Shown here piece after piece: positions 16,414 to 24,184 of a DNA stretch of 33,867 nt; position 1 is the first letter of the stretch, and each line of letters begins with the position of its first letter. Source of the stretch: Bacteroidales bacterium UBA1800. GTDB lineage: Bacteria > Bacteroidota > Bacteroidia > Bacteroidales > VadinHA17. A program made the position numbers and the translations under genes. The stretch spans positions 1 to 33,867 of the forward strand of contig DCFQ01000051.1 in NCBI GenBank assembly GCA_002319915.1, read 5' to 3'. Under the pieces are notes generated by a model that saw nothing but the letters and a program-made list of their open reading frames with translations, had not been told where the DNA came from and did not search any database.

Positions 16414-16995
16414 CTAGGAAATAATTTTCGAGACCATGCCGTCTTTGAGAGAGTATTTTTCTCCGCTTTCCGGACAGACGGCAATTCCCGACTCATTGAA
16501 GACCAGCCGGTGACCGTATTCGCTCATCCAGCCTGTTTGACGCGCAGGGTTTCCAACAACCAGAGCATATGGTTTAACTTCCTTAGTGACAACAGCTCCG
16601 GCCCCTATGAATGAGTATTTCCCGATCCTGTTGCCGCAGACGATCGTTGAGTTGGCTCCGATCGAAGAGCCTTTCTCAACGATTGTCGGAACATACTGAT
16701 CCCTCCTGATGACCGCACTCCTCGGATTTATGATATTTGTGAATACCATCGACGGCCCGAGGAACACATCATCCTCGCATACCACCCCGGTATAGATGGA
16801 TACATTGTTCTGTACCTTTACATTCCTTCCGAGCGCGACGCCCGGCGAAACGACGACGTTCTGGCCGATATTGCAGTTCTCGCCGATCACGGCACCCTTC
16901 ATGATATGGCTGAAGTGCCAGATCCTGGTCCCTGCACCGATCGAACAGCCTTCGTCGATCACGGCTGTTTCATGTGCAAAATATTCCTTGTTCAT
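16414..16995 (-). CDS. wbpD: UDP-2-acetamido-3-amino-glucuronate N-acetyltransferase
   Basis: Hexapeptide-repeat (left-handed beta-helix) acyltransferase predicted to acetylate the 3-amino group, completing UDP-GlcNAc(3NAc)A. The 193 residues from ATG 16995 contain repeated hexapeptide turns (CSIGAGTRIWHFSHIMKGAVIGENCNIGQNVVV), the FLGPSMVFTNIINPRS loop and FIGAGAVVTKEVKPYALVVGNPARQTGWMSEYG, close to the WbpD/WlbB pattern; the RIWHFSHI segment carries the His expected at the acetyl-transfer site. The ATG lies 2 bp after the wbpE stop codon; a GTG at 16998 is an alternative start. The C-terminus adds a short non-helical tail with VCPESGEKYSL. Confidence 0.93.
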   Translation of the reverse strand: MNKEYFAHETAVIDEGCSIGAGTRIWHFSHIMKGAVIGENCNIGQNVVVSPGVALGRNVKVQNNVSIYTGVVCEDDVFLGPSMVFTNIINPRSAVIRRDQYVPTIVEKGSSIGANSTIVCGNRIGKYSFIGAGAVVTKEVKPYALVVGNPARQTGWMSEYGHRLVFNESGIAVCPESGEKYSLKDGMVSKIIS

Positions 16996-16997
16996 CA

Positions 16998-18131
16998 CTA
17001 TATGGTTTCAAAAAATTCGAGGATAGAACCGGTGATATGGTTCAGCTGCTCCTGGTCGAGATCGGGATGCATCGGCAGCGACAATACCTCGCTGCAGAGG
17101 GCGGAAGTAACAGGGAAATCATTTTCCCCGTAGCCGAGGTACCTGTAAGCCTTCTGAAGATGAAGGGGACCGGGGTAATAGACCATTGCAGGGACATTCC
17201 TGGCGGCAAGATGCTCCTTAAGCCTGTCGCGCAGCCCGTTTTTCACTTTTATGGTGTATTGGTGGAAAATGTGCGTGGAGAATGCTGACCGTTCGGGAAC
17301 TTCGACAAGAGGAGCGTCTGCAAGCGCCTCGTCATAGAAATCGGCAGCCGCCTTCCTTGCCATGTTGAAGGAGTCGAGGTATCTTAGTTTAACCCTCAGG
17401 ATCGCTGCCTGAAGCGTATCGAGTCTCGAGTTGATCCCGATGTCATCATAATGATAGCGCTGCTTCATTCCATGGTTGGCAATACTGCGGAGCTTTGCGG
17501 CAAGCTCGTCATCCGCGGTGAAGATCGCTCCGCCGTCGCCGTAGCATCCAAGGTTCTTCGATGGGAAAAATGATGTCGTGCCGGCATTACCTATCGTGCC
17601 TGCTTTCAGCACTTCACCTCCGGCTTTGATAAAACCTGCCCCTGCTGCCTGGGCCGCATCTTCAATGACATAAAGGTTATGTTCGGCTGCGAGTTCCATT
17701 ATCCCGGACATGTCGGCACACTGTCCGAACAGGTGGACCGGTAATATTGCCCTTGTCCTGGAAGTAATTGCTTTCCTGACCCCCCTGGCCGAAATATTGA
17801 AGGTCCCGTACTCCGGATCAACTATCACGGGCTTAAACCCCAGCAGGGCTATTGTTTCGAGGCTTGCAATGAAGGTGAAGTCGGTTGTTATCACCTCATC
17901 CCCGGGCTTCAGCCCGAGCGACATCAGGACTATCTGAAGCGCGTCGGTTCCGTTCCCGCATGAAATTACATGTTTAATCCCCAGATAGCGGCTGAGCTCT
18001 TCCTCGAAAAGCTTCACCTCCGGGCCGCGGATAAATGCAGTCGATTCAAGGACCGACCTTATGGCACCATCGATCTCCGTCCTCAGGTTCTCATACTGCA
18101 AACTCAGGTCAACCATCTGAATTTCCCTCAT
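16998..18131 (-). CDS. wbpE: UDP-2-acetamido-2-deoxy-3-keto-glucuronate aminotransferase (DegT/DnrJ/EryC1 family)
   Basis: PLP-dependent sugar aminotransferase that installs the 3-amino group before WbpD acts. The 377 residues from ATG 18131 (MREIQMVDLSLQYE) show GNGTDALQIVLMSLGLKPGDEVI, the PLP-phosphate region, VIEDAAQAAGA with the ring-stacking Asp, and the Schiff-base Lys192 in FFPSKNLGCYGDGGA. Starts at TTG 18137 or ATG 18116 are also possible. It is the first gene of the six-gene sugar-nucleotide operon; the rest follows at gaps of 2, 31, 7, -1 and 2 bp. The 193-bp upstream spacer holds TGTTA/TAACA half-sites and only a weak -7 match on this strand (TATATTCG at 18161-18154). Confidence 0.93.
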   Translation of the reverse strand: MREIQMVDLSLQYENLRTEIDGAIRSVLESTAFIRGPEVKLFEEELSRYLGIKHVISCGNGTDALQIVLMSLGLKPGDEVITTDFTFIASLETIALLGFKPVIVDPEYGTFNISARGVRKAITSRTRAILPVHLFGQCADMSGIMELAAEHNLYVIEDAAQAAGAGFIKAGGEVLKAGTIGNAGTTSFFPSKNLGCYGDGGAIFTADDELAAKLRSIANHGMKQRYHYDDIGINSRLDTLQAAILRVKLRYLDSFNMARKAAADFYDEALADAPLVEVPERSAFSTHIFHQYTIKVKNGLRDRLKEHLAARNVPAMVYYPGPLHLQKAYRYLGYGENDFPVTSALCSEVLSLPMHPDLDQEQLNHITGSILEFFETI

Positions 18132-18174
18132 GTACAATAGCTTTTAAAAAGCACGAATATACTGAATTTTTCAC

Positions 18175-18264
18175 TGTTATTTTTGTAACAATCAAGAATT
18201 CATTCCATTGAACGGCTCCCCAGTTATTGACACACCCTGTTAATAACATATTAATAACATAACA
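18175..18264. promoter_or_regulatory. Cluster of TGTTA/TAACA half-sites (possible operator region)
   Basis: Six five-base half-sites occur in 90 bp of the divergent wbpE / HU-SPOR spacer: TGTTA 18175 with TAACA 18186 (6-bp spacer), TGTTA 18238 with TAACA 18244 (single-base spacer, a perfect odd dyad), and two further TAACA at 18255 and 18260. The same stretch contains an exact tandem duplication of TTAATAACATA (18240-18250 and 18251-18261). The binding protein, if any, is unknown. Confidence 0.35.
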
Positions 18265-18296
18265 GCGGAGCTCTGGCCCCACTTGAGGATTAGCCT

Positions 18297-18304
18297 TAAT
18301 TTTG
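18297..18304 (+). promoter_or_regulatory. Candidate -7 element for the HU-SPOR gene
   Basis: TAATTTTG is a perfect TAnnTTTG match ending 20 bp before the GTG start at 18325. No TTG is found at the preferred -33 distance. Confidence 0.4.
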
Positions 18305-18324
18305 CCTGAAAAGGAACAGGAAAA

Positions 18325-19416
18325 GTGGATATAAAAGCCTTCGTAAGAGAGTTGTTGTTCAGTCATGATTGCGTGATCATTCCGGGATTCGGGGGATTTA
18401 TCGGGAACTATTCCCCGGCACGTCATGACAGGGTAACAGGCTTATTCCACCCGCCTGTCAAGAGGATCTCGTTCAATGTCAATCTCAGCCATAACGACGG
18501 TCTGCTCATAAGCAGGATCTCACAGTCGGGGGGAATAAATTACGGCGATTCGAAAAGGCTTGTCGAGGAATTTTCGGCTGACCTGAACCGTAAGATCTCA
18601 CGCGGAGAGCAGGTTGTTTTTGACCATATAGGGAGGATCTTTCCGAACGGCGAGAACCGGCTTCAGTTTGAACCTGAAACGGATATCAATTACCTCCCCG
18701 GTTCGTTCGGCCTCGAAACGTTTCAGTGCCAGCCCCTTAGCGGGTACGATGTCAGAAAACGCGTTGTCAGGCATATCGACAGGGACCCGGTACGGCAGGG
18801 CCAGGTCAGGAGAGCTCTATGGAGAGCCGCGGTCGTTATCCCTATACTTGCACTGCTGGTAGCTGTTCCGCTTAAAACGGGGATGCTCCGGGATAAGCTT
18901 GAGAGTTCATCGCTGAACCCGCTTGTGACCGCAGAATTTGAGAACAACAAGAAGGCTGTGGATGACGCCGTATCGTTAAACCCGATTACGCAGCAGGCAG
19001 GGATCCGGATCGATTCAGTCACTCCTGACTCCGGCTCCGCTAATCCTTCCGATGGAGGAACCCCCACTGTCATAACTGCTGACTCAAATAATGAAAGTCC
19101 GGCCAACACCGTGATCAACCCGGCGGCTACAGGGAACCCGGTTGTCAAACCGGCGGTAAATGAACCGGCAGCTGTTACTGCAAAAGGTGGTTATGTGATC
19201 ATTACCGGAAGCTTCAAATCTGAAGAGAATGCGCTTTCCCACATTAATGCCCTGAAGGCCGAAGGATTCTCACCGGAGCTCGTAAAGGCAGCAAATGGTT
19301 ATTTCAGGGTTTATGCAATGAAGTGCACCGACCTGAAAACGGCACAGTTCCGGAAGGACAGCCTTTCCAGGAAATTTCCGGACACCTGGATAACGAAATA
19401 CCAGACTACTTTATAG
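18325..19416 (+). CDS. HU (CCDC81-type)-transmembrane-SPOR domain protein
   Basis: A 363-residue protein with three parts. Residues 1 to about 135 match the bacterial CCDC81-like HU domains (VDIKAFVRELLFSHDCVIIPGFGGFIGNY, RISFNVNLSHNDGLLISRIS, VFDHIGRIF). A single membrane segment lies at about 166-183 (WRAAVVIPILALLVAVPL), preceded by a basic stretch (RHIDRDPVRQGQVRRAL) consistent with a cytoplasmic N-terminus. A low-complexity Ser/Pro/Asn/Ala-rich linker leads to a C-terminal SPOR domain (288-363), which in other proteins binds denuded septal peptidoglycan. The start is GTG, preceded by the purine-rich AAGGAACAGGAAAA, one of the few Shine-Dalgarno-like sequences here. Its last 11 bp overlap the 3' end of metG tail-to-tail. 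A link between the nucleoid or cytoplasm and the division site is inference. Confidence 0.85.
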   Translation: MDIKAFVRELLFSHDCVIIPGFGGFIGNYSPARHDRVTGLFHPPVKRISFNVNLSHNDGLLISRISQSGGINYGDSKRLVEEFSADLNRKISRGEQVVFDHIGRIFPNGENRLQFEPETDINYLPGSFGLETFQCQPLSGYDVRKRVVRHIDRDPVRQGQVRRALWRAAVVIPILALLVAVPLKTGMLRDKLESSSLNPLVTAEFENNKKAVDDAVSLNPITQQAGIRIDSVTPDSGSANPSDGGTPTVITADSNNESPANTVINPAATGNPVVKPAVNEPAAVTAKGGYVIITGSFKSEENALSHINALKAEGFSPELVKAANGYFRVYAMKCTDLKTAQFRKDSLSRKFPDTWITKYQTTL

Positions 19417-21439
19417 TCGCACCGTTACCGGTCTTTTCCGAAGGAGCAACAATCACCAGCCTTCCGTCACTGTCCTCAGCCATAAGGATCATCCCTTTCG
19501 ATTCAATGCCTTTTATTTTCCTGGGCTCCAGGTTGGCAACTATCGAGATCTGCCTGCCAATGAGGGATGCGGGCTCGTAATATTCAGCAATACCCGATAC
19601 AATAATCCTCACGTCAAGGCCTGTGTCAATTTTCAGCTTGAGGAGCTTGGTCGTCTTAGGGACTTTTTCAGCCTCAAGGACTGTGGCTGTACGGATATCA
19701 ACCCTTGAAAAGTCATCGAATGTTACGGGGCCCTTCGATGGGACTACTTTTGCCGCCGCAGTCTCATTGCTCTTTTTCGTGGCGGCCAGCTTTTCGATCT
19801 GCCCCGCGATCTGACTGTCCTCGATCTTTTCAAACAGGAGTTCGGGCTTCCTGATGGTGTGACCGGGCAGAAGCAGATCATCCCTACCGGCATCCTGCCA
19901 GGTAAACCCGTTCGCATTAATCCATCCCCTGAGCTTCTCCATCGAGAACGGAATGAACGGTTCGAGTACTATTGTAAGGTTTGCGGTTATCTGAAGGGCA
20001 ATATTGAGTATTGTCTTTACTCTTTCCGGATCTGTTTTGACCAGCTTCCACGGCTCCGAATCGGCCAGGTATTTGTTGCCGAGCCTTGCGAGGTTCATCG
20101 CCTCCTTCAGGGCTTCCCTGAACCTGAACGACTCGAGGCTTGTTTCCACCCTGTTGCGGATCTGTGCCATCTCCCTGATCACACTTTCATCATTTTCGCC
20201 GGTCTTTCCCCTCCGGGGCACCTCTCCTCCGTAATAGTTCCCTGTGAGCACAAGGGTCCGGTTCACGAAATTGCCTAAGATGGCAACCAGTTCATTGTTA
20301 TTCCGCGCCTGGAAGTCCTTCCATGTAAAATCATTGTCCTTGGTCTCCGGCGCATTCGAGCATAGGGCATACCTTAAGGAATCCTGCTTTCCGGGGAACT
20401 CTTCCAGGTATTCATGAAGCCAGACCGCCCAGTTGCGTGAAGTCGAGATCTTGTCATTTTCGAGGTTCAGGAATTCATTCGCAGGAACGTTGTCGGGAAG
20501 GATAAAGGTCCCCTCAGCCTTAAGCATGGCAGGGAAGATTATGCAATGGAAGACGATGTTGTCTTTCCCGATGAAATGGATCATCCTGGTATCCGGGTCC
20601 TTCCAGTACTTTTCCCAGTCGGGCGTAAGTTCCTTTGTTGCAGAGATATATCCTATCGGCGCGTCAAACCAGACATATAAAACTTTTCCTGCAGCCCCTT
20701 CCACCGGAACCGGGACACCCCAGTCGAGATCGCGGCTCACGGCTCTTGGCTGAAGGCCCTGGTCGAGCCATGATTTGCACTGCCCGTAAACATTCGTTTT
20801 CCATTCCTTGTGGTCCTCTAGGATCCATTTCTTCAGCCAGCCCTCATATTTGTCGAGAGGCAGGTACCAGTGTTTTGTTTCACGCAGCACCGGCTTGCTT
20901 CCACTTATGGTAGAATGTGGATTTATGAGATCGTTCGGACTGAGGGAAGTGCCGCATTTCTCGCACTGGTCACCATATGCGTTCTCGTTACCGCAGTTTG
21001 GGCATGTTCCCATTATATACCTGTCGGCGAGGAAACATCCGGCCTCTTCATCGTAATATTGCTCGGTGGTCTTTTCAATGAACTCCCCCTTATTGTACAG
21101 CTTCAGGAAAAATTCGGAAGCCGTGTTATAGTGGACCTTGTTCGATGTACGTGAATAAATATCGAAGGCAATGCCGAAATCCTCGAAAGCCTTTTTATTG
21201 ATCGAATGATACCTGTCGACTACTTCTTTTGGTGTAACGCCCTCATTGCGTGCTTTTAAGGTGATAGGAACCCCATGCTCATCAGAGCCGCAGATAGAAA
21301 TGACGTCGGCTCCCCTGAGCCTGAGGTATCTTGTATAAATATCAGATGGCACATAAACTCCGGCGAGGTGTCCGATATGAAGCGGACCGTTGGCATAGGG
21401 AAGGGCAGAAGTGATAAGATATCTTTTAAAATTCTTCAT
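19406..21439 (-). CDS. metG: Methionyl-tRNA synthetase
   Basis: Class I synthetase charging tRNA-Met; 677 residues, the long dimeric form. HIGH box at 21-24 (PLHIGHLAG), zinc knuckle CPNCGNENAYGDQCEKCG near 145-162 with four cysteines, KMSKS counterpart DKISTSRNW starting at Lys330, and a C-terminal Trbp111/EMAP-type tRNA-binding domain from about 570 (FDDFSRVDIRTATVLEAEKVPK, GIAEYYEP, NLEPRKIKGIESKGMILMAE). The KISTS variant is common in this type of MetRS. The gene is convergent with and overlaps the HU-SPOR gene by 11 bp, and is divergent from ldcA across a 112-bp spacer with a clear -7 box. Confidence 0.98.
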   Translation of the reverse strand: MKNFKRYLITSALPYANGPLHIGHLAGVYVPSDIYTRYLRLRGADVISICGSDEHGVPITLKARNEGVTPKEVVDRYHSINKKAFEDFGIAFDIYSRTSNKVHYNTASEFFLKLYNKGEFIEKTTEQYYDEEAGCFLADRYIMGTCPNCGNENAYGDQCEKCGTSLSPNDLINPHSTISGSKPVLRETKHWYLPLDKYEGWLKKWILEDHKEWKTNVYGQCKSWLDQGLQPRAVSRDLDWGVPVPVEGAAGKVLYVWFDAPIGYISATKELTPDWEKYWKDPDTRMIHFIGKDNIVFHCIIFPAMLKAEGTFILPDNVPANEFLNLENDKISTSRNWAVWLHEYLEEFPGKQDSLRYALCSNAPETKDNDFTWKDFQARNNNELVAILGNFVNRTLVLTGNYYGGEVPRRGKTGENDESVIREMAQIRNRVETSLESFRFREALKEAMNLARLGNKYLADSEPWKLVKTDPERVKTILNIALQITANLTIVLEPFIPFSMEKLRGWINANGFTWQDAGRDDLLLPGHTIRKPELLFEKIEDSQIAGQIEKLAATKKSNETAAAKVVPSKGPVTFDDFSRVDIRTATVLEAEKVPKTTKLLKLKIDTGLDVRIIVSGIAEYYEPASLIGRQISIVANLEPRKIKGIESKGMILMAEDSDGRLVIVAPSEKTGNGATIK

Positions 21440-21478
21440 AGTGTTGAAAATGAATCGGTATCATTTAGTAAAATTGCA

Positions 21479-21486
21479 CAAAGATA
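21479..21486 (-). promoter_or_regulatory. Candidate -7 element for metG
   Basis: Minus-strand TATCTTTG is a perfect TAnnTTTG match ending 39 bp before the metG ATG; it is identical to the box in front of the glycogen-synthase-like gene. No TTG is seen at the preferred -33 spacing. Confidence 0.45.
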
Positions 21487-21551
21487 ATGTTTATTACAGG
21501 AGTTGTACCTGTGAGCCCGGTTGAATTAACGATGCAAAACATATAAACAGG

Positions 21552-22466
21552 ATGGCAGTACAAAAGTTGATACCCCCTTATTTGAAGCCCGGTGATGAGG
21601 TTGCGATCATATCTCCGTCATGGGCTGTAGATGAAGATAAAATAGACAATGCGGTCAGGTTTCTTGAAGGATGGGGCCTCAGGGTAAGGCTGGGCAGGAA
21701 TGTGCTAAGGCGGTCGGGTCCGTTTGCCGGGAGCGATCCTGAAAGGCTCGGCGACCTCCAGGCGATGACGGATGACCCGCGCATCAAAGCGGTCTTCTGT
21801 TCAAGGGGAGGTTACGGGATGATAAGGATAATCGACCGGCTCGATCTCTCACCGCTGAAAGCGTCGCCCAGGTGGTACATAGGCTTCAGCGACATTACGG
21901 TCCTGCATATCTGGCTCAGTGAGGTGGCAGGCATTGCCTCGGTCCACGGGGAGATGCCCCTTAATTTCGGTGATGAAGGTAAAACACCGGAATCATTCGA
22001 GACGCTGCGCAGCGCATTGTTCGGCGGATATGGAGGGATCAGGTGGGAAGGGAGAGCGCTCAGGCCCGCCCTCGCCTCGGGCGAGGTGACAGGCGGCAAC
22101 CTTTCGCTGCTGTACAGCCTGATCGGCAGCAAGGCTGAGCCGGCTACGAGGGGCAGGATACTCTTCATTGAGGATGTCGGGGAATATTATTATCATCTCG
22201 ACAGGATGCTCGAATCATTAAGGCTGGCCGGAAAACTCGGGAGGATCTCGGCACTGGTCGTCGGCGGCATGATCAGGATGGAGGATACAAAGATCCCCTG
22301 GGGAAAGACAGCGGAGGAGACTATTGAACGAACGGTGTCAGGATTCGGCTTCCCGGTGTTCTTTGATTTCCCTGCAGGGCACATCAGCGACAACCGTGCG
22401 TTCTACATCGGCCGCCATGCAACGATCAGTCCCGGAAGGGGCTCGTTTACGCTCGCCTATGACTGA
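21552..22466 (+). CDS. ldcA: LD-carboxypeptidase (peptidase S66, LdcA type)
   Basis: Cytoplasmic serine peptidase that removes the terminal D-Ala from murein tetrapeptides during peptidoglycan recycling. The 304 residues show AIISPSWAVDE, the RGGYGMIRI oxyanion segment, the presumed nucleophile Ser113 in GFSDIT, the Glu of FIEDVGEYYYHLDRML (Glu207) and His277 in FPAGHISDNRAFYIG, matching the Ser-Glu-His triad layout of the family. No signal peptide is visible, consistent with a recycling enzyme. It stands alone on the plus strand between metG (divergent) and ald (convergent, 3-bp gap). No convincing promoter box precedes it. Confidence 0.93.
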   Translation: MAVQKLIPPYLKPGDEVAIISPSWAVDEDKIDNAVRFLEGWGLRVRLGRNVLRRSGPFAGSDPERLGDLQAMTDDPRIKAVFCSRGGYGMIRIIDRLDLSPLKASPRWYIGFSDITVLHIWLSEVAGIASVHGEMPLNFGDEGKTPESFETLRSALFGGYGGIRWEGRALRPALASGEVTGGNLSLLYSLIGSKAEPATRGRILFIEDVGEYYYHLDRMLESLRLAGKLGRISALVVGGMIRMEDTKIPWGKTAEETIERTVSGFGFPVFFDFPAGHISDNRAFYIGRHATISPGRGSFTLAYD

Positions 22467-22469
22467 TCT

Positions 22470-23690
22470 TCAGAATGCTGAGATCAGAAGGTCGAGATCC
22501 TTCGAAATGATACCGAATTTCTGGCCCAGGGTTTCATTGGTCAGGATACCGTTGAAAATGTATACACCCTTCCGTAGCCCGGGGTCCTTTTTGAGCAGCT
22601 GGGTTATACCCCCGGCTTCAGCAATGTTCTGAAGGAGGGGATTGAATATATTGCTGAGTGCAATGGAGGCGGTCCGGGCGACCCTTGAAGGGAGGTTCCA
22701 CGCCGAAAAATGGATTACACCGTACTTTTCATAGACCGGGTCCTTAAGTGCCCGGCATTCGGTCGTTTCGATGCAGCCCCCGCGGTCTATGCTCAGGTCT
22801 ATGATCACCGATCCCTTCTTCATGCTCTTGACCATATCTTCAGTCACATAATAATAAGGCCTGAGATCATCGAGCTCGATTGCCCCGATCAGGACATCGG
22901 CTGATTTCAGGGCTTTTTTAAGTACCTGGGGATGAAAGACGGATGTCTGGAGCCTCTGGCCGACCAGGTGCTGGAACTTCCTGAGGTTGTGAAGGGAGGT
23001 GTCGAAGATCTTTACCACCGATCCCAGTCCCAGAGCAGCCCTGGCTGCGTATTCCCCGGCGGTATTTGCACCGATGATAACCACTTCTGTCGGAGTAACG
23101 CCGGTGATTCCGCCGAGGAGCACCCCTTTCCCGCCGTGATGGTTGCTAAGGTAATCGGAGGCGATGAGGACCGAGGTAACGCCGCTGATTTCGCTCATCG
23201 ATTCCATGACCGGCATCTCGCCCTTCGTATCGCGGATCTTTTCGAGCGCCACTGCTGTTACCTTCTTGCGGATGAGCCTGCAGAGGGTCTCTTCATCGAG
23301 TTTCAGGACATTAAGGAACGACATGACAAGCTGGTTGCCTTTCATATATTCCGATTCCTGGAGGGTGAACGGTGCAATCTTGATCACGGCATCGGCGCTG
23401 AATACCCGTGCCTGTGAATCGGTTATTATTGCACCGTTCTCGCTGTAGTCCTTATCCGAATAATTTGCCCCGGTGCCAGCTCCCTTCTGAAGGATTACCT
23501 CGTTGTCGCTTTCAACGAGCAGATTAACAGCTTCCGGAGTCAGTGCCACCCGCCGTTCGTCATTTTTCCTTTCAGCAGGGATACCGATCGAAATCCTTTT
23601 GTGCCTGATGGCTTTTTCGAGCTGCTCCTCCTTCGGCATGAAGGCAGTATTTCCAAGGCTCAGGTTCCCGTTTTTTCCTTTCTCGTTCAT
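22470..23690 (-). CDS. ald: Alanine dehydrogenase
   Basis: NAD-dependent interconversion of L-alanine and pyruvate plus ammonia. The 406 residues include the N-terminal AlaDh_PNT domain (IGIPAERKNDERRVALTPEAV, QKGAGTGANYSD), the MSEISGVTSVLIASDYLSNHHGGKGVLLGGI region and the NAD-binding VVIIGANTAGEYAARAALGLG. About 30 extra residues precede the catalytic domain compared with the roughly 370-residue enzymes of Bacillus. The membrane segments and beta subunit of a transhydrogenase are absent, favouring Ald. It ends the minus-strand run but has its own candidate promoter in the 62-bp gap after tsaE, so expression may be partly independent. Confidence 0.88.
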   Translation of the reverse strand: MNEKGKNGNLSLGNTAFMPKEEQLEKAIRHKRISIGIPAERKNDERRVALTPEAVNLLVESDNEVILQKGAGTGANYSDKDYSENGAIITDSQARVFSADAVIKIAPFTLQESEYMKGNQLVMSFLNVLKLDEETLCRLIRKKVTAVALEKIRDTKGEMPVMESMSEISGVTSVLIASDYLSNHHGGKGVLLGGITGVTPTEVVIIGANTAGEYAARAALGLGSVVKIFDTSLHNLRKFQHLVGQRLQTSVFHPQVLKKALKSADVLIGAIELDDLRPYYYVTEDMVKSMKKGSVIIDLSIDRGGCIETTECRALKDPVYEKYGVIHFSAWNLPSRVARTASIALSNIFNPLLQNIAEAGGITQLLKKDPGLRKGVYIFNGILTNETLGQKFGIISKDLDLLISAF

Positions 23691-23712
23691 TTCAAATTAT
23701 GCCTTAATCAGT

Positions 23713-23745
23713 CAAAGGTAAAAAAATTGAACAGAGCTGAAACAA
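23713..23745 (-). promoter_or_regulatory. Candidate promoter for ald
   Basis: Minus-strand TTG (23745-23743) is followed after 22 bp by TACCTTTG (23720-23713), a perfect TAnnTTTG box that ends 22 bp before the ald ATG. Confidence 0.5.
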
Positions 23746-23752
23746 GCTTGTC

Positions 23753-24166
23753 CTATGAAATTTCGAGGACACGCTGCTCATCCGCTTCAACCCTGATCCT
23801 CACGATGATCGTCCCCTCGGGTAAAAGATCCCCGATCATTTCGGGCCATTCGATAAAACAATACGATCTGCCCGTAAGGTACTCCTCGATCCCGAAATCA
23901 TAAACCTCCTCCTGTTTCCTTATCCTGTACAGATCAATGTGAAACAAAGGACCATATCCCGGGGTTCGGTATTCGTTCACAATGGTAAATGTCGGACTGC
24001 TGACGATATCCCCTGCACCGAGATAACTGCACACCGCCTTGATTATGGTTGTTTTTCCTGCGCCCATCGGTCCGTGAAATGCGAAGATCCTTGCATCCCC
24101 CGCGGCGGAAATGAGCTGTTTTGCGGCTGAAGGCAGATGCTTTTTATCTTTTATCAGGATCCTCAT
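23753..24166 (-). CDS. tsaE: tRNA threonylcarbamoyladenosine biosynthesis ATPase TsaE
   Basis: Small P-loop ATPase that works with TsaB and TsaD to place t6A at position 37 of ANN-decoding tRNAs. The 137 residues from ATG 24166 have Walker A HGPMGAGKTT with Lys38, the SSPTFTIVNEYRT switch segment, the FHIDLYRI motif and IEWPEMIGDLLP, all diagnostic. A GTG one codon upstream is an alternative start. It lies 18 bp downstream of porX in the same direction. Length is slightly below the usual 150 or so. Confidence 0.95.
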   Translation of the reverse strand: MRILIKDKKHLPSAAKQLISAAGDARIFAFHGPMGAGKTTIIKAVCSYLGAGDIVSSPTFTIVNEYRTPGYGPLFHIDLYRIRKQEEVYDFGIEEYLTGRSYCFIEWPEMIGDLLPEGTIIVRIRVEADEQRVLEIS

Positions 24167-24184
24167 CACCTTGGTGAATAGCGG

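Noticed and set aside
12040..18131. Horizontally acquired O-antigen island.
   Set aside because: Base composition and AGG-rich arginine codon use look like the neighbouring housekeeping genes; there are no mobile elements, glycosyltransferases or flippase/polymerase genes.
21496..21512. Small hairpin ACAGG-7 nt-CCTGT between metG and ldcA as an attenuator or T-box.
   Set aside because: A 5-bp stem with no terminator alternative or T-box sequence; nothing supports regulation of metG by it.
22470..23690. NAD(P) transhydrogenase alpha subunit instead of alanine dehydrogenase.
   Set aside because: There is no C-terminal membrane segment and no neighbouring beta subunit gene; the overall length fits alanine dehydrogenase.
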